DNA of 64,000 nucleotides from Nocardioides sp. S-1144 (lineage in GTDB: Bacteria; Actinomycetota; Actinomycetes; Propionibacteriales; Nocardioidaceae): the NCBI RefSeq assembly GCF_005954645.2, contig NZ_CP040695.2, positions 2,232,001 to 2,296,000 of the forward strand, written 5' to 3'. Under the pieces are notes generated by a model that was not told where the DNA came from, searched no databases, and worked only from the letters and a program-made list of their open reading frames with translations. The position numbers and the translations under genes were made by a program. Positions 53,011 to 60,204 of the stretch are shown piece after piece; the stretch's first letter is position 1; each line of letters starts with the position of its first letter.

Positions 53011-53325
53011 ATGGGTGACCTCGTCCCGCTCCCGCGCCCCGCACACCGCGCGCCCGCGCCGCAGCGACCCGAGCCGCTGTGGCGCGAGGTCGTCGGCCGG
53101 GAGCTGCGCGCCGAGCGGCGGCGCCAGGACCGCACCCTCGCCGACGTCGCCGGCGACGCCGGCATCTCGGTCCAGTACCTCTCCGAGGTCGAGCGCGGGC
53201 TCAAGGAGCCGAGCTCGGAGATCCTCGGCGCCGTGCACGGCGCCCTCGGGCTGCGGCTCGTCGAACTCACCGGCCGGGTCAGCCGGGCCCTGCGACCCAG
53301 CGGCCCGGTCGCCCTCGCCGCCTGA
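53011..53325 (+). CDS. XRE-family regulator, ClgR/PopR-like
   Basis: A 104-residue DNA-binding protein. The helix-turn-helix (about 27-85) reads VVGRELRAERRRQDRTLADV and AGISVQYLSEVERGLKEPSS, very close in wording to ClgR/PopR of Streptomyces, which activate clpP operons. The clpP pair is encoded less than 1 kb away and is preceded by similar dyads, so it is probably the local clp activator. Known ClgR/PopR proteins end in Ala-Ala-type tails and are ClpP substrates; this one ends VALAA, consistent with the same feedback. It converges on the MDMPI-like gene. Confidence 0.82.
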   Translation: MGDLVPLPRPAHRAPAPQRPEPLWREVVGRELRAERRRQDRTLADVAGDAGISVQYLSEVERGLKEPSSEILGAVHGALGLRLVELTGRVSRALRPSGPVALAA

Positions 53326-53330
53326 GCGGC

Positions 53331-54110
53331 TCAGTAGCCGGGGAAGACGCCGCGGAGCTCGTCGAGGGTGGTGTTGCCGACGACCTCGACGTCGTCGGGC
53401 GTGTGCGCCGGGCTGAGCCGGCCGGCCAGCAGCCGCACGAACGCCTCCACCGGTCCGTTGAAGGTGGCCGTCGGCGCGACCGGGGGCTCCGCGACCAGCG
53501 TCACGGCGTCGCCGATCGAGAGGCCGTGACCCGCCACCGCGAGCACCACCGGCTCCGCGACGGCGTCGGGCCGGCTCGAGAAGCCGAGCATCATCGCCAT
53601 CGGTCCGGCGTGCAGCTCGAGCAGCGTCCCGGCCGCCTCCTCGTCGAGGACGGCGTCCGCGACCACCCCGGCGCGGACGTCCCACTCGTGCAGGGCCACC
53701 TCGCTGAGCCGCATCCCGGCCGCCACCTCCAGGGGCACCGGGGCGGGCAGGAAACCGAGGTCGATCGACACCGACCGGCGCTGGTCGTCGTCGAGGCCCT
53801 CGAGGGTGGCGACCAGCACCTCGTCGCGCTCGATGAACCCGCTCGCCTGCTCGCGCGGCGACAGCGCGTTCCAGCGGTCCCAGATCGCCTGGTTCCCGTC
53901 GCTCGGCGGCTCCGTGCCGGTGGCGGCCACCACGACGGGCCGCAGCGTGATCTCCGCGCCGCTGCCGAGGTGCGACAGGACGTCGCACACCCGCCACTCC
54001 GACGCCCCGCTCGGGCCGGTGAGCGCCGCGTCGTCGAGCGTCGCCACCAGCCCGGCGAGGTCGTCGTGGCGGGAGCGGAGGGAGCTGATGACGCGGTCGA
54101 CGAGGGTCAT
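53331..54110 (-). CDS. Maleylpyruvate isomerase-like (TIGR03083 / DinB-fold) protein
   Basis: A 259-residue protein with a four-helix mycothiol-dependent-enzyme-like N-terminus ([55 protein letters not shown] in HEWD is a usual metal ligand). A C-terminal SCP2-like segment follows. These proteins may use mycothiol as cofactor; the substrate is unknown. Its ATG overlaps the clpP stop (ATGA), so it is the third gene of the clpP operon, an unusual partner. Confidence 0.8.
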   Translation of the reverse strand: MTLVDRVISSLRSRHDDLAGLVATLDDAALTGPSGASEWRVCDVLSHLGSGAEITLRPVVVAATGTEPPSDGNQAIWDRWNALSPREQASGFIERDEVLVATLEGLDDDQRRSVSIDLGFLPAPVPLEVAAGMRLSEVALHEWDVRAGVVADAVLDEEAAGTLLELHAGPMAMMLGFSSRPDAVAEPVVLAVAGHGLSIGDAVTLVAEPPVAPTATFNGPVEAFVRLLAGRLSPAHTPDDVEVVGNTTLDELRGVFPGY

Positions 54111-54739
54111 GCTGGCGAGGGTACCGAGCGCGCGGCCCCGACCGGGGCCACCTTGCGGCTGTCGAGGACGGCGTCCGCCATCCCGTAGGCGACGGCGGCC
54201 GGTGCGGTCAGCACCAGGTCGCGGTCGGTGTCGAGGCGCAGCCGGGCGACGTCGACACCGGTGTGCCGGCTCAGGAGCCCCTCCATCTCCCCGCGGAGCC
54301 GGACGATCTCCTTGGCCTGGACGGCGAGGTCGGGCAGCGTGCCGCGACCGCCCCCGGACGGCTGGTCGAGCACGACGCGCGCGTGGGGCAGCAGGGTGCG
54401 TCGTCCCGGCTCCCCCGCGGCGAGCAGCAGCGCGGACGACGAGCCCACCTGGCCGACGCACGTGGTCGCCACCGGCGACCGGACGAACATGAGGGTGTCG
54501 TAGATCGCCAGGACGGCGGTCACGCTGCCGCCCGGCGAGTTGAGGTACAGGCTGATCGGCTCGTCGGGGCTCTCGGACTCCAGGTGCAGCAGCTGGGCGA
54601 TGACGACGTTCGCGACGCCGTCGTCGACCTCCGTGCCGAGGTAGACGACCCGGTCCCCCAGGAGCCGGCTGTAGACGTCGACGGCCCGCTCGCCGCGCGC
54701 GGTCCGCTCCACGACGCTCGGGATCGCGTAGCTGCTCAT
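54107..54739 (-). CDS. clpP: ClpP-family protein with catalytic His replaced by Asp
   Basis: A 210-residue ClpP homologue. The Ser site is [14 protein letters not shown] (S100) and the third residue is in DTDRDLVL (D174). But the segment that is normally IHQP reads [13 protein letters not shown], with D125 in place of the catalytic His (codon GAC). The protein is therefore probably inactive alone and may form a mixed ring with the ClpP encoded just upstream (ATGA overlap). The tail after residue 195 ([15 protein letters not shown]) is low-complexity. Whether it is a structural subunit cannot be told from sequence. Confidence 0.85.
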   Translation of the reverse strand: MSSYAIPSVVERTARGERAVDVYSRLLGDRVVYLGTEVDDGVANVVIAQLLHLESESPDEPISLYLNSPGGSVTAVLAIYDTLMFVRSPVATTCVGQVGSSSALLLAAGEPGRRTLLPHARVVLDQPSGGGRGTLPDLAVQAKEIVRLRGEMEGLLSRHTGVDVARLRLDTDRDLVLTAPAAVAYGMADAVLDSRKVAPVGAARSVPSPA

Positions 54740-55341
54740 GCCGGCCGCGCCGTGCCGAAGGCGATGCCGGCGCGCGTGGGCACCACGGAGGCGACCTCGG
54801 TGAGCACGTGGTCGACGAAGCCGTACTCGCGCGCCTCCTCGGCGGTGAACCAGCGGTCGCGCAGCGCGTCGCGCTCGACCTTCTCGACCGGCTGGCCGGT
54901 GTGCTCGGCGGTGATCGACATCATCACGTCCTTCATGTGCTCCAGGTTCTCGGCCTGGATCTCGACGTCCACGGCGCTGCCACCGATCCCGGCCGAGCCC
55001 TGGTGCAGCAGGATCCGGCTGTTCGGCAGCGCGAACCTCTTGCCCGGCGTGCCGGCGGTGAGGAGGAACTGCCCCATGCTCGCGGCCAGGCCCATCGCGA
55101 GGGTCGCGACGTCGTTCGGGATGAGCCGCATCGTGTCGTAGACGGCGAGCCCGGCCGAGACCGAGCCGCCCGGCGAGTTCACGTACAGGCTGATGTCCCG
55201 GTGCGGGTCCTCGGCGGAGAGCAGCAGCAGCTCGGCGCAGACGGTGTTGGCGATCTCGTCGTCGACCTCGCGGCCCAGGACGATGATCCGCTGGTGCAGC
55301 AGGCGGTCCGCGGCGCTCGGGCCGGTGGTGGTGGTGGTCAT
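54736..55341 (-). CDS. clpP: ATP-dependent Clp protease proteolytic subunit
   Basis: A 201-residue ClpP with a complete triad: [11 protein letters not shown] (S88), [11 protein letters not shown] (H113) and [11 protein letters not shown] (D162). [20 protein letters not shown] is the substrate-binding strand. It assembles as a heptameric ring with Clp ATPases. It is first in the three-gene operon, behind tandem ClgR-like dyads, and corresponds to the ClpP3/ClpP4-type second pair of actinomycetes rather than the essential ClpP1/P2 pair, judging from the linked PopR-like gene. Confidence 0.92.
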   Translation of the reverse strand: MTTTTTGPSAADRLLHQRIIVLGREVDDEIANTVCAELLLLSAEDPHRDISLYVNSPGGSVSAGLAVYDTMRLIPNDVATLAMGLAASMGQFLLTAGTPGKRFALPNSRILLHQGSAGIGGSAVDVEIQAENLEHMKDVMMSITAEHTGQPVEKVERDALRDRWFTAEEAREYGFVDHVLTEVASVVPTRAGIAFGTARPA

Positions 55342-55381
55342 GGCTCCAGCCTGCGACCCCCGGGTCGCCGCGCCCAGGGAA

Positions 55382-55411
55382 TCCGCCGGCAGCGGATCCG
55401 CCCGCAGCGGA
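55382..55411. promoter_or_regulatory. Two tandem 15-bp dyads between clpP and map
   Basis: TCCGCCGGCAGCGGA and, directly abutting it, TCCGCCCGCAGCGGA. Each is a TCCGC-N5-GCGGA dyad sharing the CGC-N5-GCG core of ClgR boxes and of the site at 52953. They lie 41-70 bp upstream of the clpP start and 32-61 bp upstream of map, so either or both could be controlled. Confidence 0.6.
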
Positions 55412-55430
55412 ACGGTGCGGGCCGACCGAC

Positions 55431-55436
55431 TACCGT
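55431..55436 (+). promoter_or_regulatory. -10 box TACCGT of map
   Basis: TACCGT ends 6 nt before the GTG of map. Confidence 0.55.
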
Positions 55437-55442
55437 AGCCGC

Positions 55443-56210
55443 GTGATCGAGCTCAGGACCCCCGCCCAGATCGAGGAGATGCGTCCCGCCGGACGCTTCG
55501 TCGCCTCGGTGATCTCCGCGCTCGCGGAGAAGGCCGACGTCGGCATGAACCTCCTCGAGCTCGACGCCATCGCGCACGAGATGATCCGCGAGGCCGGCGC
55601 CGAGTCCTGCTACATCGACTACCACCCCAGCTTCGGCGCCTCGCCGTTCGGCAAGGTGCTGTGCACCTCGGTCAACGACGCCGTCCTGCACGGGCTCCCC
55701 CACGACTACGTCCTCCAGGACGGCGACCTGCTCTCCGTCGACTTCGCCGCCTCCGTCGACGGCTGGGTCTCCGACTCCGCGGTCTCCGTGGTCGTCGGCA
55801 CGCCGCGCGAGGAGGACCTGCGCCTGATCGAGGTCACCGGCCGGGCCCTCGACGCCGGCATCGAGTGGGCCCGCCCCGGCGCCCGGATGGGCGACATCTC
55901 GCACGCCATCGGCGAGGTCGCGCGCGCGGCCGGCCTCGGCGTCAACCTGCAGTTCGGCGGTCACGGCGTCGGGCGCACGATGCACGGCGACCCCCACGTG
56001 GCCAACGACGGCCGTCCCGGCCGCGGGTTCAAGCTCAAGGAGGGCCTGGTCATCGCGATCGAGCCCTGGTTCATGCACACCACCGACGCGATCTACACCG
56101 ATCCCGACGGCTGGACCCTCCGGAGCGCCGACGGCTCGCGCGGTGCCCACATGGAGCACACCGTGGCGATCACCGCCGACGGGCCGCTGGTCCTCACCGC
56201 CCGCGACTGA
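55443..56210 (+). CDS. map: Type I methionine aminopeptidase
   Basis: A 255-residue metalloprotease that removes the initiator methionine. All metal ligands are present: LLSVDFAASVDGWVSDSAVS (two Asp), GHGVGRTMHGDPHVAN (His), VIAIEPWFM (Glu) and GAHMEHTVAIT (Glu). It lacks the N-terminal zinc-finger or SH3-binding extension of some actinobacterial paralogues, so it could be the shorter of two copies. The gene is divergent from the clpP operon; a leaderless-like promoter precedes the GTG. Confidence 0.94.
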   Translation: MIELRTPAQIEEMRPAGRFVASVISALAEKADVGMNLLELDAIAHEMIREAGAESCYIDYHPSFGASPFGKVLCTSVNDAVLHGLPHDYVLQDGDLLSVDFAASVDGWVSDSAVSVVVGTPREEDLRLIEVTGRALDAGIEWARPGARMGDISHAIGEVARAAGLGVNLQFGGHGVGRTMHGDPHVANDGRPGRGFKLKEGLVIAIEPWFMHTTDAIYTDPDGWTLRSADGSRGAHMEHTVAITADGPLVLTARD

Positions 56211-56242
56211 CCCGGGCGGGGCCGGTCCCCGCGCGCGACGTC

Positions 56243-56248
56243 TAGGCT
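56243..56248 (+). promoter_or_regulatory. -10 box TAGGCT of the 116-residue membrane protein gene
   Basis: TAGGCT is separated by 6 nt from the GTG at 56255. Confidence 0.55.
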
Positions 56249-56254
56249 CGGGTC

Positions 56255-56605
56255 GTGAGCATGCAGCAGCCCCAGCGACGGTCGAAGCACCTCATCGACC
56301 CGTCGGCGCCCCGCAAGCGGGCGACGCCGGAGGAGGTGGCGCGGCTGGAGCGGGTGCAGCGCACGGTGCTCTCCGTCCTGGTCGGGACGACGATCTTCCA
56401 CCTCGCGATCGGCCTGGTGCTCGCGGCGGTCTTCATCGACGACTCGGAGCGGGTCGCGCAGGTCGGCCTGTGCGTCCTCGGCGGCGCCTTCGGGGTGGTC
56501 GCCCTCGCCTCCGCGTTCGTCATCCACCGGCGGCAGGTGCTCAGCCCCTGGCTGCTGCTCGGGCTCGTGCCCACGGTCGTCGGGCTGGTCGTCGTCCTGC
56601 GCTGA
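56255..56605 (+). CDS. Hypothetical membrane protein, 116 residues
   Basis: No family is recognised. The cytoplasmic N-terminus is basic (VSMQQPQRRSKHLIDPSAPR), followed by three hydrophobic helices: TVLSVLVGTTIFHLAIGLVL, VGLCVLGGAFGVVALASAFV and LSPWLLLGLVPTVVGLVVVL. The start is GTG at 56255 or ATG at 56261; the former fits the -10 spacing. It stands alone after map. Confidence 0.75.
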   Translation: MSMQQPQRRSKHLIDPSAPRKRATPEEVARLERVQRTVLSVLVGTTIFHLAIGLVLAAVFIDDSERVAQVGLCVLGGAFGVVALASAFVIHRRQVLSPWLLLGLVPTVVGLVVVLR

Positions 56606-56682
56606 TGCGTCGTGTGACCGACGAGACACCGCCGGCCACCCGATTTCGGGCCGTTCGAGTCGTCCGGGACGTCGCCCGCACC

Positions 56683-56688
56683 TAGGGT
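56683..56688 (+). promoter_or_regulatory. -10 box TAGGGT before the 41-residue peptide
   Basis: TAGGGT ends 6 nt before ATG at 56695; AGGGTGG doubles as a possible ribosome site. Confidence 0.45.
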
Positions 56689-56694
56689 GGAACC

Positions 56695-56820
56695 ATGATC
56701 GGCACGGACGACGCGCAGGCCCCGCACGACCACTCCGACGGCGTCGCCACCGCCGCCGTCGAGCTCGACGACTACCCCGTCGGGAGCGTCGCCAGCCCGA
56801 CGCGCACGCGCGTCCTCTGA
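56695..56820 (+). CDS. Possible 41-residue acidic peptide
   Basis: The frame reads MIGTDDAQAPHDHSDGVATA then AVELDDYPVGSVASPTRTRV and L. The first two-thirds are acidic with three His; the end is basic. A leaderless-type -10 box precedes it and codon choice is typical of the genome. No homologue is recognised and no modifying enzyme lies beside it. The 89 bp before its -10-to-start segment and the 28 bp after it hold nothing else obvious. Confidence 0.5.
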   Translation: MIGTDDAQAPHDHSDGVATAAVELDDYPVGSVASPTRTRVL

Positions 56821-56848
56821 CGCCTCCCGCCTCGGCCCGCAGCCGGTC

Positions 56849-57445
56849 TCAGGACCGCAGCTGCGGGTCCGCCGCGTCCCGGGCCGCCGCCGCGACCCGG
56901 GCGACGTGGCCGGCCCAGTCGTAGCCCTCGTCGAGGTTGGGGTCACCGGCCCGCCGGCCGGCGGCGCCGTCGACCAGCTCGCGCAGGATGTCGGCGTGCC
57001 CGGCGTGGCGGTAGGTCTCGGTGGTCGTGTGCACCAGCACCTGGTGCAGCGTGACCGCGGCGTCCTCGGCCGGCCACCACGGCACCCGGCCCACCGACGC
57101 CAGGTCGTGGGTCGCGAACGTCTCAGCGGCGTGCGCCCAGGCCGTGCGGTAGAGCCCGACCACGAACTCGCGCGACTCCGACGCCGGGACCCAGAGGTCC
57201 TCGTTGGGGTCGGCGTCCTCGGCGTGCCAGGGCAGCGGCACCGGGCTCGGCCGGCCGAAGGTGTCGCCGAAGTAGCCGAGCTCGACGCTCGCGACGTGCT
57301 TGACCAGGCCGAGCAGGTTGGTGCCCGTCGGCGTCAACGGGCGCCGGACGTCGTGCTCGTCGAGGCCGTCGAGCTTCCACAACAGCGCCTCGCGGGCGCT
57401 CTGGAGGTACTCGACGAGGGTGTCCTTCGGGTCGGGCAGCGTCAT
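56849..57445 (-). CDS. DinB/DUF664-family protein
   Basis: A 198-residue four-helix-bundle protein of the DinB superfamily: TLVEYLQSAREALLWKLDGL, TGTNLLGLVKHVASVELGYF (metal-binding H in VKHVA), and VTLHQVLVHTTTETYRHAGH (HTTTETYRHAGH supplies the other His). Such proteins are often thiol-dependent transferases or of unknown role. The gene is coupled to the MarR regulator gene upstream (4-bp overlap), so it may belong to the same stress response. Confidence 0.83.
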   Translation of the reverse strand: MTLPDPKDTLVEYLQSAREALLWKLDGLDEHDVRRPLTPTGTNLLGLVKHVASVELGYFGDTFGRPSPVPLPWHAEDADPNEDLWVPASESREFVVGLYRTAWAHAAETFATHDLASVGRVPWWPAEDAAVTLHQVLVHTTTETYRHAGHADILRELVDGAAGRRAGDPNLDEGYDWAGHVARVAAAARDAADPQLRS

Positions 57446-57906
57446 GCCCCCATGCTCGCACCGTCCGCCGACGTCGGCACGGGTCCGGCGCCGACCGCCG
57501 CCGAGACCCGGCGCAGCAGGGAGCGCAGGACCTCGACGTCCTCGGCGGGCAGGCCCACGGCCTCCGCGATCCGGCACCGGACGTCGTCGGCGTGCTCGCT
57601 CAGTGCGCGCCCCTCCGCCGTGAGGGCCACGACGACCGCGCGCTCGTCGTCCTCGCTGCGCCGACGGGTCAGCAGCCCCGCCGCCTCGAGGCGTCGCAGC
57701 AGCGGGGTCAGCGTGGCGTGGTCGAGCCGGAGGGCCGTCGCCAGCTCCTTGATCCGTCGCTCGTCGCGCTCCCACAGCACCGCCAGCACGAGGTACTGCG
57801 GGTAGGTGACGCCCAGCCCGCCGAGGATCGGGCGGTAGGCCGCGGTCACCGCCCGCGAGGCGACGTGGAGGTCGAGGCACAGGAAGTCGTCGAGCTCGTC
57901 GGTCAT
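57442..57906 (-). CDS. OhrR-like MarR-family peroxide regulator
   Basis: A 154-residue winged-helix repressor. LDDFLCLDLHVASRAVTAAY places a cysteine at position 10, the usual site of the organic-peroxide-sensing Cys of OhrR; GVTYPQYLVLAVLWERDERR and RLDHATLTPLLRRLEAAGLL are the DNA-binding parts. It is divergent from osmC over a palindromic operator, so it should repress osmC until oxidised. The start at ATG 57906 follows TAATAT by 7 nt. Confidence 0.87.
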   Translation of the reverse strand: MTDELDDFLCLDLHVASRAVTAAYRPILGGLGVTYPQYLVLAVLWERDERRIKELATALRLDHATLTPLLRRLEAAGLLTRRRSEDDERAVVVALTAEGRALSEHADDVRCRIAEAVGLPAEDVEVLRSLLRRVSAAVGAGPVPTSADGASMGA

Positions 57907-57913
57907 GGGTGGA

Positions 57914-57919
57914 ATATTA
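57914..57919 (-). promoter_or_regulatory. -10 box TAATAT of the MarR regulator
   Basis: TAATAT on the minus strand ends 7 nt before ATG; the palindrome at 57934 overlaps where its -35 would be. Confidence 0.55.
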
Positions 57920-57933
57920 CGTGTCTGCAAGTA

Positions 57934-57947
57934 TCTTGTGCACAAGA
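57934..57947. promoter_or_regulatory. OhrR-type palindromic operator
   Basis: TCTTGTGCACAAGA is a perfect 14-bp palindrome in the middle of the divergent marR-osmC gap, within an AT-rich pocket. Binding of the regulator here would block both promoters. Confidence 0.7.
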
Positions 57948-57978
57948 CAACTGCTCACCACCACGAGAGGACACCCCG

Positions 57979-58419
57979 ATGCCCACACGCACCGCCCGCA
58001 CCGCCTGGAACGGCTCGCTCCAGGAGGGCTCCGGCCAGGTCGAGCTCACCAGCTCCAAGGTCGGCACCTACGACGTCTCGTTCCCCCAGCGCGCGGCCGA
58101 CGACGCCGGGGGCGCCACCAGCCCCGAGGAGCTCATCGCCGCGGCGCACTCGGCCTGCTACGCGATGAGCCTGTCCAACGAGATCGCCGGTGCCGGCGGC
58201 ACCCCGCAGGCCCTCGACGTGACCGCCGACGTGACGCTCGGCCCGGACCCCGCCGGCGGCTTCCGGCTGACCGGGATCACGCTCAAGGTCGTCGGCGAGG
58301 TCGACGGTCTCGACGAGGCCGGCTTCCTCGCGGCGGCCGGCGCCGCCAAGGAGGGCTGCCCGGTCAGCAAGGCGCTCACCGGCGTCGAGATCACCCTCGA
58401 GGCCTCGCTCGAGGCCTGA
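57979..58419 (+). CDS. osmC: OsmC/Ohr family peroxide reductase
   Basis: A 146-residue thiol peroxidase that reduces organic hydroperoxides. The two catalytic cysteines are visible: C60 in AAAHSACYAMSLS and C127 in AKEGCPVSKAL. ATSPEELIAAAH is OsmC-type wording. A GAGAGG ribosome site precedes the ATG. The neighbouring OhrR-like gene and shared palindrome indicate peroxide induction. Confidence 0.92.
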   Translation: MPTRTARTAWNGSLQEGSGQVELTSSKVGTYDVSFPQRAADDAGGATSPEELIAAAHSACYAMSLSNEIAGAGGTPQALDVTADVTLGPDPAGGFRLTGITLKVVGEVDGLDEAGFLAAAGAAKEGCPVSKALTGVEITLEASLEA

Positions 58420-58441
58420 GCGACTCCGCCGTCCGGGGTCG

Positions 58442-59656
58442 CTAGGGCTTGCGTCCGAGGACGTAGAGCCGCTGCGTGGACTCGCCGCGGGCCGTCACCG
58501 GCCCGCGGCGGTACCACTCGACGTCGACCAGCCCGGCCCGCTCGAGCACCGCGACGACGTCCGCCGGCTCGTGGAAGACGAAGTCCAGGTCGACCTCCTG
58601 GTCGAACCAGGAGCGGTTGGTCCTGACCTCGGCGCCGGCGTGCAGCGCGAGCAGCAGCCACCCGTCGTCCCGGATCGGGCGCACCAGCGCCTCGACGGCG
58701 CCCGGCAGCTCGGAGGCGGCGAGGTGGATCAGCGAGTACCAGCCGAGGACGACGGCCCACCCCGACCCGTTCAGCGGCCGCATCAGCGTGCGCAGGTCGC
58801 CCACCTCGTAGACGCCGTCGGGGAAGCGGCGCCGCGCCTCCTCGACCATCTCGGGCGTGAGGTCGATCCCGGTGGCGTCCACGCCGGCGTCGGCGAGGTA
58901 GGCCGTCACGTGGCCCGGCCCGCAGCCCACCTCGACGACGGGGTCGGTGCCGGCGTGGGCGGCGACCCGGTCGAGCAGCCAGCGCTCGAAGGGCAGCCCG
59001 GCCAGCTCGTCGGTGAGGGCCTCGGCGTAGGGCGCCGCGATCGCGCCGTAGGACGCGCGCACCTTGGCGTCGCGGACGTCGGCGCCGCCGGCGATCACGA
59101 CGTCGCGGTCGACGTCGGGTGCGGCCGCTCCGGGAGCCGCCGACCCCTGGTCGACCGGGCCCAGCAGGTGCACCCACCGGGCGTCCTGCTCGCGGGGCTG
59201 CCGCGGCAGCTGCTCGACCAGCGGCTGCGCCCGGCCGGCCATCCGCTCGAGGCAGGCCGCGACCTCGTCGCGGTCGGCGAAGGCGTGCAGCCGCTCGGTG
59301 CGGGCGCGCAGCGCGCCCGGTGGCTGCGCCCCGCGCAGCAGCAGCACGGTGAGCAGCGCCCGCTCGTCGTCGGCGAGGTCGAGCCGCACGCTCAGCGTCT
59401 GCACGTACTTGAGGGTGCGCCGTCCCCTGTCGTCCCAGGTGACGGCGGCCAGCTCGGCCTGCTTCAGCGTGCGCAGCGCCTCGTGGACGACCCGCTCGTC
59501 GTGGTCGGTCACCGGCTCGCGGCTGCTCGACTGGTTGCAGCCGGTGCGGACGGCGTTCACCGTCATCGGGTACGACGCGGGGACGGTGACCTCCTTCTCC
59601 AGGAGCACCCCCAGGACGCGCTGCTCCTCGGCGGTCAGGACGGGAAGGTCGCTCAC
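58442..59656 (-). CDS. YceH (DUF480)-methyltransferase fusion protein
   Basis: A 404-residue two-domain protein. Residues 1 to about 170 are the YceH/DUF480 winged-helix domain (LTAEEQRVLGVLLEKEVTVP, YPMTVNAVRTGCNQSSSREP, HEALRTLKQAELAAVTWDDR). Residues about 205-404 are a SAM-dependent methyltransferase (DPVVEVGCGPGHVTAYLADA, ATGIDLTPEMVEEARRRFPD, LGWYSLIHLAASELPGAVEA). Free-standing YceH exists in proteobacteria; this fusion suggests regulated methylation of an unknown target. The start is GTG; TAGTCT lies 7 nt upstream. Confidence 0.87.
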   Translation of the reverse strand: MSDLPVLTAEEQRVLGVLLEKEVTVPASYPMTVNAVRTGCNQSSSREPVTDHDERVVHEALRTLKQAELAAVTWDDRGRRTLKYVQTLSVRLDLADDERALLTVLLLRGAQPPGALRARTERLHAFADRDEVAACLERMAGRAQPLVEQLPRQPREQDARWVHLLGPVDQGSAAPGAAAPDVDRDVVIAGGADVRDAKVRASYGAIAAPYAEALTDELAGLPFERWLLDRVAAHAGTDPVVEVGCGPGHVTAYLADAGVDATGIDLTPEMVEEARRRFPDGVYEVGDLRTLMRPLNGSGWAVVLGWYSLIHLAASELPGAVEALVRPIRDDGWLLLALHAGAEVRTNRSWFDQEVDLDFVFHEPADVVAVLERAGLVDVEWYRRGPVTARGESTQRLYVLGRKP

Positions 59657-59663
59657 GCGAGGC

Positions 59664-59669
59664 AGACTA
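59664..59669 (-). promoter_or_regulatory. -10 box TAGTCT of the YceH-methyltransferase gene
   Basis: TAGTCT, 7 nt before GTG at 59656. Its first three bases also form the TAG stop of the upstream RNA-ligase-like gene. Confidence 0.45.
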
Positions 59670-60182
59670 GTGCGCCGCTCCGAGCGTGCGCACCGTCCCC
59701 GCCTCCGGGTCCCAGCGACGCAGCGTGGTGAGGGTGAGCACGACCTCGCCGGCGCCGAGCGCGTCGACGACGTCCTGGGTGCGCTCGCGCGGCACCCGGC
59801 GCGCGAGGCTCACGTGCGGCAGCCAGCCGCGGTGCCGCTCGGGCGAGGTCGCCACCGAGGCGCGCAGGTCGAGCACCGCCCGCACCAGGGCGTCGTCGAC
59901 GTCGAGCAGGCGCGCCACCGTGACCTGGGCGCCGCCGAGCAGGGTCAGCCCGGAGGCCCGCACCGTCACCGGGAGCAGGACACCGACCAGGTCGACGGCC
60001 CGGGCCTCGTCGGCGGCCGAGATCGCCGGCACGGCCACGACGGTCACGTGCGGGGAGTTCGTCGAGCCGCGGTGGTCGAGCATCGAGGGCAGCCCGGCGT
60101 CGCGGAGCCGCTGCCAGTCGGCGCGGACGGCGGCGTCCCCGGCGGCGTCCGGCAGCAGCTCGAGGGCGTGCAGCCGCGGCAT
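59667..60182 (-). CDS. 2'-5' RNA ligase family protein
   Basis: A 171-residue member of the 2H phosphoesterase superfamily. Two HxT/S motifs are present: STNSPHVTVVAVP and RGWLPHVSLARRV. The substrate is unknown; relatives open cyclic phosphodiesters in RNA or nucleotides. It lies 22 bp downstream of the photolyase-like gene and probably shares its transcript. Confidence 0.83.
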   Translation of the reverse strand: MPRLHALELLPDAAGDAAVRADWQRLRDAGLPSMLDHRGSTNSPHVTVVAVPAISAADEARAVDLVGVLLPVTVRASGLTLLGGAQVTVARLLDVDDALVRAVLDLRASVATSPERHRGWLPHVSLARRVPRERTQDVVDALGAGEVVLTLTTLRRWDPEAGTVRTLGAAH

Positions 60183-60204
60183 CAGGCCGGCCCCGGCGCG
60201 GCCG

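Noticed and set aside
56653..56694. Possible mobile-element boundary or att site in the map-MarR interval
   Set aside because: No direct repeats, tRNA or integrase nearby; base composition does not change.
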